Notes: generated by a model not told the origin, from the sequence alone. 64,000 bases of DNA from Anaerolineae bacterium (GCA_023384415.1 JAHDWJ010000011.1:1-64000); one strand, 5' to 3'. Shown: positions 1 to 8,283, counted from the stretch's first letter. Numbers and translations: made by a program.

Positions 1-42
1 GTATTGCGTATTGCGTATTGCGTATTGCGTATTGCGTATTGC
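1..42. repeat. Tandem heptamer repeat (GTATTGC)x6
   Basis: Six perfect copies of GTATTGC open the window and probably continue upstream of it. The array runs straight into a GCGGCCGC octamer. It resembles the other short tandem strings between genes in this window. Confidence 0.9.
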
Positions 43-535
43 GGCCGCGATCCATGATGCGCTCCTGGGTAGAGGTAGGGGTAAATATAGGGCTGTATTG
101 ACGCAAGTTGAAAGGGTAAAGCGATAAATCAAGAGATGGGCAATAGTATAATTTCTGCCTTAAATCATGTCAATAGGGAATTCTAATATGATTTTATAAT
201 GATTGTATGAGTTGTGTAAATTTATGTACTGGACTCTGGCGAAAATTAATTTCATCAGTGGTAATAACCAGTACACCAATAACCAGTGGTCAGCTCAAAA
301 AACGCCAGACTCCAGTTATGCATTATTTTCTTTTGGGCATGCTAAGCGATAAGCGTTGACGGGTTTGTTGTCAGCGGAAGCGGCCGCAATCCAGGCCCAA
401 GATCGTGTCAGCTCGCCAGCGGCCGCAATACGTGTGAGGGAAGGAAATGGCAGCCGTTACAAATTTGGACCCTTTTTGCCCTTGCCAAAACCGACCAACT
501 TCGTTATCATCCGCCCCACGTTATTGGAAATGGTT
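43..535. other. Non-coding stretch upstream of the sulfur operon
   Basis: No convincing gene. It holds a family-A inverted-repeat element (described separately), two GCGGCCGC octamers near 385 and 420, and AT-rich sequence between 120 and 230. A plus-strand reading frame opens at 356, but only its last part (from 536) resembles a real product. A promoter for the downstream leader is expected here; I cannot point to a clear -35/-10 pair. Confidence 0.6.
228..316. repeat. Family-A inverted-repeat element, copy 1
   Basis: An 89-bp element bounded by ACTGGACTCTGGCG and CGCCAGACTCCAGT, which are inverted repeats matching at 13 of 14 positions. Its interior (AAAATTAATTTCATCAGTGGTAA..) is shared with copies at 10187, 24603, 27445 and 53339, the third and fourth in reverse orientation. 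It carries no coding capacity and looks like a MITE- or REP-type element. Confidence 0.85.
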
Positions 536-631
536 ATGAACCAGATTTTTAACTGCCCCACCGCTTGTATGTGTATGTGTCCTATGTCAGGAGTTGCCGC
601 CGCTCGGATAGGGACAGAGAGTCAGCCATAA
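536..631 (+). CDS. Putative Cys/Met-rich leader peptide (attenuator) of the sulfur operon
   Basis: A 31-codon frame whose residues 7-17 read CPTACMCMCPM, so four Cys and three internal Met codons are packed into about 33 bases. A GGAA at 526-529 lies six bases before ATG 536; an in-frame ATG at 530 is an alternative start. The stop at 629-631 is about 75 bases before an intrinsic terminator, and the terminator lies about 95 bases before the sulfite reductase gene. Known precedent: ribosome-mediated attenuation by leader peptides rich in the regulated amino acid, including polycysteine leaders upstream of sulfur genes in actinobacteria. Inference: stalling at Cys/Met codons during sulfur starvation would favour readthrough. 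I did not find an obvious antiterminator helix by eye, so the mechanism is unproven. Confidence 0.55.
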   Translation: MNQIFNCPTACMCMCPMSGVAAARIGTESQP

Positions 632-706
632 CCATCTAAACCCAAACCGAGACCCAGCGACACCTACCTGCTAACGAATCAGGGAGCGGTCGCCAATGTG
701 AAACAA

Positions 707-736
707 AAAGCCCAGGATCGCTCCTGGGCTTTTTTT
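707..736 (+). terminator. Intrinsic terminator upstream of sulfite reductase (candidate attenuator)
   Basis: A perfect 11-bp stem, AAAGCCCAGGA (707-717) with TCCTGGGCTTT (722-732), closes a four-base loop TCGC and runs into a seven-T tract. It is a textbook rho-independent terminator on the plus strand. No ordinary gene ends just upstream, only the Cys/Met-rich leader, so it probably attenuates the operon that starts at 832. Confidence 0.85.
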
Positions 737-831
737 ATTTTCTCACCCAAAGCCAGGGGACGTTGTAGGAAGTTGGGCAAATCGTCCGGGCGATTTAGAA
801 AGTCGCCCTACATTATCGAAGGAGTGAGGTA

Positions 832-3132
832 ATGAGCAATAGTTGGAAAGAAACGTTACACCCCCATATCCCGCCAGAGATGGCCCATCAGATTGACCTG
901 TTTGATGGGCAGCTTGAGCTAAAGCGGCAGAGCAAATTAGATGAAAAAGTGTTTGCTGAAACCCGCCTGCGCCAGGGCGTTTACGGCCAGCGGTATGATA
1001 ATGGCCTGCGCCACGATGGCCAGCAAAGCCGCACCCTCTCATTCCCCTCGGGCGATCTGAGCAAAGGGCCAGAAACGTTGTGGGATGCCCCTGGTATGCA
1101 GCGGATCAAGCTTCCGTTCGGCGGCCTGACCCCAGATCAGTTAGAGCTGCTGGCTCAGGTTGCCGAAGAGTACGCCGACAATATTTTGCATGTTACCACG
1201 CGGCAAGATTTTCAACTCCACTTTGTCCACCTGGAAGATACTCCTGACCTGATGCGACGGTTGGCGGCAGTCGGGATCACCACCCAAGAAGCATGTGGCA
1301 ATGTAGTCCGTAATGTAACTGCCTGTCCCCTGGCCGGGGTGTGTCACAGTGAAACCTTTGATGTGACCCCTTATGCCAAAGCGTTGGCCGTTTTCCTTAT
1401 GGGGCATGATGACACCCAAGATTTTGGCCGCAAATTTAAGATCGCTTTCTCCGGCTGTGAGCATGAAGCATGTGGTCTGGTCAAAATGCACGACCTGGGG
1501 CTGCTGGCCCGCATCCGCCAGGTCAATGGGCAGCCAGAAAGGGGGTTCACCGTTTTTGTCGGCGGGGGGTTGGGCACCATTCCTCACCAGGCCAAAATTT
1601 TGGCCGAATTTGCCTCAGAACGGGAGATTTTGCCCCTGGCTCAAGCTATCGCCCGGGTATTTGCCCGCCTGGGGGAGAAGCGCAATCGCAACCGTGCCCG
1701 GATCAAGTTCCTGGTCAGCCAGTTGGGTATAGAGGAGTTTCGCCACCTGGTGCTGACTGAGCGGGAACAGCTCCCCTTTGATGCTCGCTGGACTGCGTAT
1801 CTGGCCGATTTGCCCCATTACCGGGAAACCCCATTAAAAAATGGCCCGGAAAGAGCTACCTGGCAGAAGCTCAATTTTTTGGGTGAGGCTGAGGCTCCCC
1901 AAGAGGCCCCAGACCCCTATACTGTCTGGCTTGAGAGCAATGTGTATTGGCAGCGGCAGCCAGGATATGCCACGGTCACGATTAACCTGCCCCTGGGGGA
2001 TATTTCGGCGGCCCAGGCGTATGCCCTGGCAGCCATTGCCCGCAGGTATGTGGGAGACAGTCTCCGCACGACGGTGGAGCAAAATATTGTCCTGCGCTGG
2101 GTCGCGGCCGCAGATTTACCATCTCTCTACGAAGAATTGCGGGCCGCTGGGCTGGGAGAACCGGGGGCCGGCACGATTGTGGATATTACCACCTGTCCCG
2201 GTACCGATACGTGTAAATTGGGGATTGCTTCCTCAAGAGGGTTGGCCGGGGAGCTGCGGTCACGGCTCGCGGCCGCCAATGCCAACCGTCCCGAAGCAGT
2301 GAAAAATTTACGCATCAAAGTAAGTGGCTGCTTTAACTCCTGTGGGCAGCACCATGTGGCTGATATTGGCTTTTTTGGCAACAGCCGCCGCCGGGATAAC
2401 CGCACCGTCCCCCATTTCCAGGTTATTCTGGGGGGGCAGTGGCAGGAAAATGCCGGCCAGTATGGGATGGCCATGGGCGCCGTCCCAGCCAAAGCGATCC
2501 CCGAAGTGTTAGACGCTATTACCAGCCGGTTTGTAGCGGAACGGGAGCCGGGAGAGACGTTCCAGGCGTGGATTGCCCGGTCTGGCAAAAAGGGGATTAA
2601 AGCCCTGCTAGATCCGTTTAGTGAGGTGCCAGCTTATGAGGTAAACCCGGCCTTTTATTCCGATTGGGGCGACCCACGCGAGTTTACCATTGGCGATATT
2701 GGCGTGGGGGAATGTGCCGGAGAGGTGGTTTCCCTCTTTGCCCTGGAGGTGGCACGGGCAGAGGCGGAACTGTTTGAGGCGTTGGTAGCCCTGGATGACG
2801 CTGATTACGCGGCCGCCGACCAGCGAGCTTACCGGGCGATGATTTTGGCGGCTCGTTCCCTGGTCCGCTCCCAATTTTTAGATGTGGGGGATGATCCTGA
2901 CCGGATCGTGGCGGAGTTTCGCGGCCGCTTCTATGACACCCAACTGTTCTTTGACAAATACGCCAAAGGGAAGTTTGCCCATTACCTGTTTGCCCGCCAC
3001 AACCACCCCCCCGCCCAACCTGACGCGGAAAGCAGCCAGCAGCTCATTGAAGAGGCCCGCCTGTTCATCGAAGCTGCCCACGCCTGTGACGCCCGCATCG
3101 CCGGGGCGACAGCAGGAGGGGTGAGGGTGTGA
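832..3132 (+). CDS. Sirohaem/4Fe-4S sulfite (or nitrite) reductase
   Basis: Assimilatory sulfite/nitrite reductase haemoprotein of 766 aa with the family's duplicated ferredoxin-like plus 4Fe-4S layout. The sirohaem-cluster ligands in the C-terminal half are clear: TCPGTDTC (Cys455, Cys461) and SGCFNSCGQHH (Cys500, Cys504). The N-terminal half also carries a Cys set, ACPLAGVC (165, 171) and GCEHEAC (209, 214), a place where many assimilatory enzymes have lost cysteines. About 130 extra C-terminal residues (from about 635) are helical and of unknown role. GAAGGAGTGAGGT precedes ATG 832. The context (APS reductase, sirohaem biosynthesis genes) favours sulfite over nitrite as substrate. Expression is probably controlled by the leader/terminator upstream. 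Confidence 0.88.
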   Translation: MSNSWKETLHPHIPPEMAHQIDLFDGQLELKRQSKLDEKVFAETRLRQGVYGQRYDNGLRHDGQQSRTLSFPSGDLSKGPETLWDAPGMQRIKLPFGGLTPDQLELLAQVAEEYADNILHVTTRQDFQLHFVHLEDTPDLMRRLAAVGITTQEACGNVVRNVTACPLAGVCHSETFDVTPYAKALAVFLMGHDDTQDFGRKFKIAFSGCEHEACGLVKMHDLGLLARIRQVNGQPERGFTVFVGGGLGTIPHQAKILAEFASEREILPLAQAIARVFARLGEKRNRNRARIKFLVSQLGIEEFRHLVLTEREQLPFDARWTAYLADLPHYRETPLKNGPERATWQKLNFLGEAEAPQEAPDPYTVWLESNVYWQRQPGYATVTINLPLGDISAAQAYALAAIARRYVGDSLRTTVEQNIVLRWVAAADLPSLYEELRAAGLGEPGAGTIVDITTCPGTDTCKLGIASSRGLAGELRSRLAAANANRPEAVKNLRIKVSGCFNSCGQHHVADIGFFGNSRRRDNRTVPHFQVILGGQWQENAGQYGMAMGAVPAKAIPEVLDAITSRFVAEREPGETFQAWIARSGKKGIKALLDPFSEVPAYEVNPAFYSDWGDPREFTIGDIGVGECAGEVVSLFALEVARAEAELFEALVALDDADYAAADQRAYRAMILAARSLVRSQFLDVGDDPDRIVAEFRGRFYDTQLFFDKYAKGKFAHYLFARHNHPPAQPDAESSQQLIEEARLFIEAAHACDARIAGATAGGVRV

Positions 3133-3187
3133 GAGATTGGAGATTGGAGACTGGCTGCTCGGCCACTAGAAACTAGAAACTAAAACC
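3132..3187. repeat. Degenerate short tandem string (GAGATTGGAGATTGGAGACTGG, AACTAGAAACTA)
   Basis: Seven- to eight-base units repeat between the stop of the reductase and the next start codon. Very similar strings lie at 19975-20078 and 38820-38878. There is no ribosome-binding site in the string. Confidence 0.7.
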
Positions 3188-3188
3188 C

Positions 3189-3743
3189 ATGAACCTACAA
3201 CGCTTAACTATCAAATTTTTTGTCCAGGACGCGGCCGCGCTGCAACTGTCACAGGTGATTCCGGTGTTTCATCGCTGGATTCAGACTCAGGCAGTGTATG
3301 GGTTGCTGCTCGATGTCACCGATTATAAACATGTACCCCAGGGGCCAGGGGTGATCCTCATCGGCCATGAGGTAGATTATGCCCTTGACCTTGAAGGGGG
3401 AGAGCCAGGGCTGCTGCTGCGGCGCAAGCGGCCAACTGCCAACCAGACCATCGCTGAACAGTTGATGGAAGCGATTGCCTGGGCCAGACACGCTTATCTG
3501 CTGCTGGAGCAGGAGCCTTCCTGGACGCGGCCGCTTCGTTTCCGTACCGATCGGGTTGAACTGAGCTTCCCAGACCGGCGGCTGGCCCCCAATACCCCAG
3601 AAAATTGGGCCAAATGGGAACCGGTGGTCGCGGCCGCATTGCAACCATTTTTCCCCACCGCCCATCTCCATCTCACCCGGCTTCACCCTGAGCCACAACG
3701 TCTGTTAGGCTATCGGGTCACAATCCAGGCAGGTGAGGCATGA
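3189..3743 (+). CDS. Conserved-looking protein of unknown function in the sulfur operon
   Basis: A 184-aa soluble protein I cannot assign to a named family. It has no signal peptide, no membrane segment and no cysteine, so it is unlikely to be a ferredoxin partner. The sequence alternates short hydrophobic strands with charged loops; a central segment (about residues 55-75) holds ALDLEGGEPGLLLRRKRP. It ends in ATGA overlap with cobA, and lies 56 bases after the sulfite reductase, so it is almost certainly co-transcribed with both. An accessory role in sulfite reduction or sirohaem delivery is possible only by association. It contains three GCGGCCGC octamers, consistent with long residence in this genome. 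Confidence 0.75.
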   Translation: MNLQRLTIKFFVQDAAALQLSQVIPVFHRWIQTQAVYGLLLDVTDYKHVPQGPGVILIGHEVDYALDLEGGEPGLLLRRKRPTANQTIAEQLMEAIAWARHAYLLLEQEPSWTRPLRFRTDRVELSFPDRRLAPNTPENWAKWEPVVAAALQPFFPTAHLHLTRLHPEPQRLLGYRVTIQAGEA

Positions 3744-4477
3744 ACCAACCAGGCATCGTTTACATCGTTGGGGCCGGGCCGGGAGACCCTGGGCTGATCA
3801 CCGTGCGCGGCCTGAACTGCCTGCGCCAGGCTGAGGTAATCATCCATGACCGGCTCATTCACCCCCAATTGTTAGAAGAGGCCCCGGCCGAGGCGGTGTT
3901 GATTGATGTGGGCAAAACCCCAGGCCAACGCGGAGTTACCCAGGCGGAGATCAACAATCTGCTGGTGCAGCATGGGCGCGGCCGCGTCGTCGTTCGGCTC
4001 AAGGGAGGAGACCCCTTTGTATTTGGTCGAGGGGGGGAGGAGTGTCAGGCGTTGGCGGCCGCGAATATCCGTTACGAAGTGGTGCCAGGTATCTCCAGCG
4101 CGTTAGCCGTGCCCGCCTATGCAGGCATTCCCGTCACCCATCGTGATTTTGGGCAAAGTTTCACCGTTGTCACCGGCCACGTCAGAGATACCGCTTATGG
4201 GCAGCAGGGGTGGGCGGCCTTACCCACAACCGGCACCCTGGTCATTTTAATGGGGGTGAGCAACTTGCCTTATATCGCCCAGGCGTTGTTAGACAGCGGC
4301 CGCCCCCCAGATACCCCGGTTGCCGCCATCCAAAACGGCACAACCGCCGGGCAAAAAATTTTCACCAGCACCCTGGCCGATATTGGTCAGCAGGCAGCCG
4401 GGGTGCAATCTCCGGCCACGATTGTGGTCGGTGAGGTTGTGTCGTTGGGGGCAGAGTTGGCCTGGTTTAATGGTTAA
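3740..4477 (+). CDS. cobA: Uroporphyrinogen-III C-methyltransferase (SUMT)
   Basis: Adds two methyl groups from S-adenosylmethionine to uroporphyrinogen III to give precorrin-2, the precursor of sirohaem and cobalamin. The 245-aa protein has the family's VGAGPGDPGL loop at residues 11-20, RLKGGDPFVFGRGGEE near 86-101 and VPGISSA near 116. Length is that of the stand-alone enzyme rather than CysG or a HemD fusion. It overlaps the preceding gene by four bases (ATGA) and is followed after 38 bases by cysH. In this operon it supplies sirohaem for the sulfite reductase. Confidence 0.93.
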   Translation: MNQPGIVYIVGAGPGDPGLITVRGLNCLRQAEVIIHDRLIHPQLLEEAPAEAVLIDVGKTPGQRGVTQAEINNLLVQHGRGRVVVRLKGGDPFVFGRGGEECQALAAANIRYEVVPGISSALAVPAYAGIPVTHRDFGQSFTVVTGHVRDTAYGQQGWAALPTTGTLVILMGVSNLPYIAQALLDSGRPPDTPVAAIQNGTTAGQKIFTSTLADIGQQAAGVQSPATIVVGEVVSLGAELAWFNG

Positions 4478-4508
4478 TTGATGAATTGGTGAATGGTTAA
4501 TGAGGTAG
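4475..4508. repeat. Degenerate tandem string (TTAATTGATGAATTGGTGAATGG)
   Basis: Short near-repeats of TGAAT(T/G)GT sit in the gap between cobA and cysH. Similar strings recur at 6360-6395 and 16006-16078. Confidence 0.6.
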
Positions 4509-4515
4509 ATTGATT

Positions 4516-5265
4516 ATGGATAAACTTGATTTACTCTTTCCTGAAGCGGTTGGAGAGTGGACCCCAGACCGCTTGCTCCCTTATCGGGAAACGTGGCGGC
4601 ATCGTTCGCCAGAACAGCTGTTAGAGTGGGCTTTGAGAACATTTTCGCCAATAGCCCTGGCTACCAGCTTTGGCCCATCAGGGATTGTGACGATGGCGAT
4701 GGTGGCCCGGCTGCGGCCGCAGCCCACCACCTTTTACCTGGACACCGGCTTGCTCTTTCCCGAAACATACCGCCTGCGTGACCAACTGGCCGAGCAGCTG
4801 CATCTCCAATTTACGCAGATTACCCCAGAATTGGGCCTGGAAGCCCAGGTGGAACAATACGGAGAGGCATTGTGGGCCAGCCAACCGGATTTATGCTGCC
4901 AATTACGCAAGGTGCGGCCGCTGCGCCACTTTCTCGCCAGCCAACAAGCCTGGATCACCGGCATTCGCCGCGACCAGGGAGGCAGCCGAGCCACCATTGA
5001 GCCGGTAGAGTGGGATTACGCCCACAACCTGGTCAAACTCAACCCCCTGGCTTACTGGACCCGTGAACAGGTTTGGGACTACATCCGGGAACACGATCTG
5101 CCCTACAACCGGCTCCATGATGAACAGTTTGCCAGCATCGGCTGTATCCCCTGTACCCGCCCGGTAACGGCCCATGAGCCAGAGCGGGCCGGCCGCTGGG
5201 CCGGGCAGGTCAAAACAGAGTGCGGCATCCATATCCAGCCGGATGGGAAAGTGAGGCGGGTGTAG
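4516..5265 (+). CDS. cysH: Adenylyl-sulfate (APS) reductase, thioredoxin-dependent, Fe-S type
   Basis: Reduces adenosine phosphosulfate to sulfite for the assimilatory pathway. The 249-aa protein shows both cysteine pairs that bind the 4Fe-4S cluster of bacterial APS reductases: DLCCQLRK near residue 125 and IGCIPCTRP near 210. The catalytic ECGIH follows at the C-terminus. PAPS reductases lack the cluster cysteines, so APS is the likely substrate. The substrate-loop motifs SFGPSG and TGIRRDQ are also present. I start at ATG 4516, which has GAGGT nine bases upstream; a TTG two codons earlier is less likely. No sulfate adenylyltransferase is visible in this window. Confidence 0.92.
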   Translation: MDKLDLLFPEAVGEWTPDRLLPYRETWRHRSPEQLLEWALRTFSPIALATSFGPSGIVTMAMVARLRPQPTTFYLDTGLLFPETYRLRDQLAEQLHLQFTQITPELGLEAQVEQYGEALWASQPDLCCQLRKVRPLRHFLASQQAWITGIRRDQGGSRATIEPVEWDYAHNLVKLNPLAYWTREQVWDYIREHDLPYNRLHDEQFASIGCIPCTRPVTAHEPERAGRWAGQVKTECGIHIQPDGKVRRV

Positions 5266-5319
5266 GTGTGGGGGGTAGAGTGGCAAAGTGGCAGAGTGGC
5301 GGGGTTACAGAGGGCAAAG

Positions 5320-5440
5320 AGGAATAAGGCATCCCCAGATGCCGATCCGTTCGCATCTGGAGATGCTCACGCCTCTTCTTGCAATCGAAGTGAAACACAC
5401 CCTTTGCTAAATCGCCCTAACAATTTTCATTCATCGTGGT
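5320..5440. repeat. Family-C inverted-repeat element, copy 1
   Basis: Contains GCATCCCCAGATGC.., ..GCATCTGGAGATGC and GTGAAACACACC followed by a TAAATCGCCCTA end and TTTTCATTCATCGTGG. The same blocks occur at 25441-25600 in rearranged/inverted order. Non-coding. Confidence 0.7.
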
Positions 5441-5505
5441 GTGCCGTACCCATGTTAATCCCTGTCTGCGGCTATTTTTTCGTACACGGATTTTCACGGA
5501 TGAGG

Positions 5506-5598
5506 CTACTGAAAAAAGGTCACGCAGAGACACAAGGGCGCAAAGTTGCCAAAGAAAAATTCGGGTTAATTCGTGAAATTCGTGGCTTGTTTCAGTGG
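5506..5598. repeat. Family-F element (CTACTGAAAAA ends), copy 1
   Basis: A 93-bp element running from CTACTGAAAAAAGGTCACGC to TTCGTGGCTTGTTTCAGTGG, with AATTCGTGAAATTCGTGG inside and GACACAAGGGCGCAAAG near the left end. A full copy in the opposite orientation is at 48120-48210. Partial relatives lie at 13857, 21297 and 51462. Confidence 0.75.
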
Positions 5599-5684
5599 AT
5601 TCACGGATAGACACAAATTTCTTCCCGTCGTTTTTCCTTCTTTTCTTCTTTCCTTCCATACCGTAGCTTTTTCCGAGGTAATTT

Positions 5685-6320
5685 ATGAAACCATATCCGA
5701 TTTTTCTTATAGGATTAGAGCAGAAGCATTGTGTACTGATTGGCAGCGGCCATGAGATTGAGCAAAAGATTAAAGGGCTGCTCGATTGTGACGCGGCCGC
5801 GACCCTCATCAGTCCCACCATCAATGACACCATCCGGGCCTGGGTTGAGGCTGGCCGGTTAACCTGGCTGGCCCGCTCCTACCAGCCCGGCGATTTGCAG
5901 GAGGCTTTCCTGGTCATCGCCGAAAAAGGAGATCCGGCTGTCAACGCCCAAATTTACCAGGAAGCTCAAGCCGTGGGAGCGTTAATCAACATCATGGACG
6001 ACATTCCCCACTGCACCTTTGCCGCCGGTTCCGTTGTTCGCCAGGGAGCATTGACCATTGCCATCTCCACCAGCGGCCGCGCCCCAGCCCTGGCCGTCCG
6101 GCTGCGCCAGCAGTTTGAGCAGCAGTTTGGCCCAGAGTACGCCCTTTTCCTGGAATGGCTGGGCCACCTACGCGGCCCCATGGCCCAAAAATACCCCCAC
6201 TTTGCCGAACGGCGCGGCCGCTGGTACGACCTGGTGGATTCCGACATATTAGCGTTGATCCGCAGCGGCCGCAGCCAGGAAGCCCAGGAACGGATCACCC
6301 AAATTACCGCCCTTGAGTAA
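5685..6320 (+). CDS. Precorrin-2 dehydrogenase / sirohydrochlorin ferrochelatase family
   Basis: A 211-aa protein of the CysG-N/Met8 type that oxidises precorrin-2 to sirohydrochlorin and usually inserts iron to give sirohaem. An NAD-binding start (KHCVLIGSGHEIEQK, residues 14-28) is followed by the typical NIMDDIPHCTFAAGSVVRQG and ISTSGRAPALAVRLR segments. It has no SUMT domain, which matches the separate cobA two genes upstream. A 419-base gap with two repeat elements separates it from cysH, so it may have its own promoter although it belongs to the same pathway. The upstream TTCCGAGGTAATTT gives a usable ribosome-binding site. Confidence 0.88.
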   Translation: MKPYPIFLIGLEQKHCVLIGSGHEIEQKIKGLLDCDAAATLISPTINDTIRAWVEAGRLTWLARSYQPGDLQEAFLVIAEKGDPAVNAQIYQEAQAVGALINIMDDIPHCTFAAGSVVRQGALTIAISTSGRAPALAVRLRQQFEQQFGPEYALFLEWLGHLRGPMAQKYPHFAERRGRWYDLVDSDILALIRSGRSQEAQERITQITALE

Positions 6321-6414
6321 CCAACCGTCCTATCCTGTGTTTTATACCACGTAAAGGAAATAGTTAATGGGTGAATTGGGAAAGGATGAATGGCTAATGA
6401 AGGGCCAACACCTC

Positions 6415-6500
6415 TTACCTATCAGAATTCACAGGAACTACAGGAACTTTTTTCATCCGTGTTCCCCCCTATTCATGTTTCATCTATCCGTGGCTATTTA
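6415..6500. repeat. Degenerate ATCCGTG-type repeat
   Basis: Contains ACAGGAACTACAGGAAC and the string TCATCCGTGTTC..ATCTATCCGTGGCTATTTAGGAG just before fabI. A related string (CATCCGCGGCTATCTCATCCGTG) lies before hypD at 35370-35400. The final AGGAGAC doubles as the fabI ribosome-binding site. Confidence 0.55.
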
Positions 6501-6511
6501 GGAGACAAACT

Positions 6512-7300
6512 ATGTTACTTGCAGGCAAAAAAGCCCTCATCTTTGGCCTTGCCAACAACCGCTCCATCGCCTGGGGCATTGCCAAAGCGTTCCACGAGCA
6601 AGGGGCCACCCTGGGGTTTAGTTATGGGATTCCCCAATTAGAAAAACGGGTGCGGCCGCTGGCTGAAGAGCTGGGCGTCACCTTTGTCGAACTGTGCAAC
6701 GTCACTTCCGACGAACAGATTGACGAAACGTTCGCTAGAGCGCAGGCCCATTTTGGTACCATTGACATTCTCGTCCACGCCATCGCCTTCGCCAACCAGG
6801 CCGATTTAGAAGGCCGCTTCGTCAACACCAGCCGCGAAGGGTTCGCCCTGGCCCTGGATATCAGTGCTTACAGCCTGGTAGCCCTCTCCCAACGGGCCGC
6901 TCCCCTCATGCCCGATGGCGGTTCGATTATTACCCTCAGCTATTACGGAGCCGAAAAGGTCGTGCCCCATTACAATGTGATGGGAGTGGCTAAAGCGGCC
7001 TTAGAAGCCAGCGTCCGCTACCTGGCCGCCGACCTGGGAGGGCAAAATATCCGGGTGAACGCCATCTCTGCCGGGCCGATTAAGACCCTCGCGGCCGCAG
7101 GCATTGCTGGTTTTCGTAAAATGTTAGCCTACACCGAAGAGCGTACCCCCTTGCGTCGCAACGTAGACCAGGACGAAGTAGGGCGCACCGCCTTGTGGAT
7201 GTGCAGCGACCTGGGCAGCGGCGTTACCGGTGAAGTGGTCCACGTAGACGCCGGGTATCACATCCTGGGCATGCCCGAACCGCCGGAAAAGTGGGAATAA
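6512..7300 (+). CDS. fabI: Enoyl-[acyl-carrier-protein] reductase (NADH)
   Basis: Last reductive step of type-II fatty acid elongation. The 262-aa protein has the FabI-type NAD site ([15 protein letters not shown], residues 12-26) and the catalytic Tyr-X6-Lys in YNVMGVAK near 155-162, followed by [16 protein letters not shown], the segment preceding the substrate loop. AGGAGA lies seven bases before the ATG. It stands alone between the sulfur operon and a minus-strand reductase. Confidence 0.94.
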   Translation: MLLAGKKALIFGLANNRSIAWGIAKAFHEQGATLGFSYGIPQLEKRVRPLAEELGVTFVELCNVTSDEQIDETFARAQAHFGTIDILVHAIAFANQADLEGRFVNTSREGFALALDISAYSLVALSQRAAPLMPDGGSIITLSYYGAEKVVPHYNVMGVAKAALEASVRYLAADLGGQNIRVNAISAGPIKTLAAAGIAGFRKMLAYTEERTPLRRNVDQDEVGRTALWMCSDLGSGVTGEVVHVDAGYHILGMPEPPEKWE

Positions 7301-7371
7301 CCAATCATCCTGCTCAGAGTTGGCAGCTTTTCAGCAAGTTGTCAACTCTGAACAGAACTTATTTCAGATGA

Positions 7372-8247
7372 TTACTTGGCCCAACTAGCGGCATAATCTG
7401 CTGCATACTCCTGGAACAAAATCGGTTTGCGCCCGGTAATGCGCTCCACCTCGTCCGTCACCAACTCAGCCAACCCGTTACGAGTAGAAAGGTACAATCC
7501 GGCCATCACCAGGGCAAAGAAAAACGGTACTCCCCGCCACAGGTGCGTGAGAAAAAAACGGCTTAACGACGGATTACGATAACTGATTTTACGCCCCATC
7601 GTCTCACTTAAAATCCGGGCAACTTGCCCATACTCTAAAGCCTCTGCCCCGGTCAAGTCGTAGGCTTTATTTGCATGCCCCGGTTGGCTCAGGGCAATGG
7701 CGGCCACAGCGGCTATATCCCGTACATCAATGGAACTCGTCCGTGCCCGGCCAACCGGCACAAAAAGCTCATCCCGCTCACGAATTTCCTGGCGGTGAGT
7801 GCTGTTAAGATTTTGCATGAAAAAGCTGCAACGCAGAAAAGTCCAGCTCATGGGTGACTTAACCAGGTACTCTTCAATCTTGTAATGGGGCACATAAGTA
7901 GCCCGCTCAATGCCAAGCAAAGAAAGAAAAACGACATGCCTGACCCCGGCTGCCTGGGCTGCATCCAGAGCGGGGAGTATTATCCCTTTCACATCAGAAA
8001 TTTGCGGCGGCCGCAACAAAAACATCGTTTCCACACCGGCAAAAGCGGCCGCATACGTTTCCTTTTTAGCAAAATCAAACGTAACCGCCTCAACTAAATC
8101 ACCAAACTTCTCCCGAATCTTACTTACGTCCAAATCAGCCGCCCGTATCACTGAACCCTCGGAAAGCTGCCCCATCGAGCCTAACTGCTTAATAACCTCT
8201 GCTCCCACATTTCCCACCGCACCTGTGACTAGAATTTTGCCTGTCAT
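7372..8247 (-). CDS. NmrA-like NAD(P)-binding oxidoreductase (atypical SDR)
   Basis: A 291-aa extended/atypical short-chain reductase. The N-terminus ILVTGAVGNVGAEVIKQL is a GXXGXXG Rossmann motif, and the body resembles NmrA/YtfG-like NAD(P)H-quinone reductases (FLRCSFFMQNL near 155-165; SSIDVRDIAAVAAIAL near 186). It lacks the YXXXK of classical SDRs. It is divergent from a TetR-type regulator whose operon also encodes a second atypical SDR and a DsbA-like protein, so a shared response to a toxic or electrophilic compound is a fair inference. AAAGGAG lies eight bases before the ATG; the promoter is listed separately. Confidence 0.82.
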   Translation of the reverse strand: MTGKILVTGAVGNVGAEVIKQLGSMGQLSEGSVIRAADLDVSKIREKFGDLVEAVTFDFAKKETYAAAFAGVETMFLLRPPQISDVKGIILPALDAAQAAGVRHVVFLSLLGIERATYVPHYKIEEYLVKSPMSWTFLRCSFFMQNLNSTHRQEIRERDELFVPVGRARTSSIDVRDIAAVAAIALSQPGHANKAYDLTGAEALEYGQVARILSETMGRKISYRNPSLSRFFLTHLWRGVPFFFALVMAGLYLSTRNGLAELVTDEVERITGRKPILFQEYAADYAASWAK

Positions 8248-8264
8248 GTTGCTTTCTCCTTTAC

Positions 8265-8279
8265 TTGACAGCGTGTCAA
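8265..8279. promoter_or_regulatory. Perfect palindrome TTGACA-GCG-TGTCAA in the divergent intergenic region
   Basis: Inverted hexamers separated by three bases lie in the short untranslated leader of the minus-strand reductase, just downstream of its predicted -10. It could be a second operator for the adjacent TetR-type regulator or part of a hairpin. Confidence 0.5.
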
Positions 8280-8283
8280 TTTT

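Noticed and set aside
356..631. A 91-codon open frame read as one gene
   Set aside because: The first 60 codons look random, include two GCGGCCGC octamers and lack a ribosome-binding site; only the last 31 codons are kept, as a leader peptide.
587..706. SAM or other sulfur riboswitch between leader and terminator
   Set aside because: No SAM-I, SAM-II or cobalamin-type consensus blocks were found; short dyads (CTCGG/CCGAG, GCGAC/GTCGC) are too weak to call.
1141..1587. Long minus-strand frames inside the sulfite reductase and other genes
   Set aside because: They are antisense to well-supported genes, have no ribosome-binding sites and encode compositionally odd proteins.
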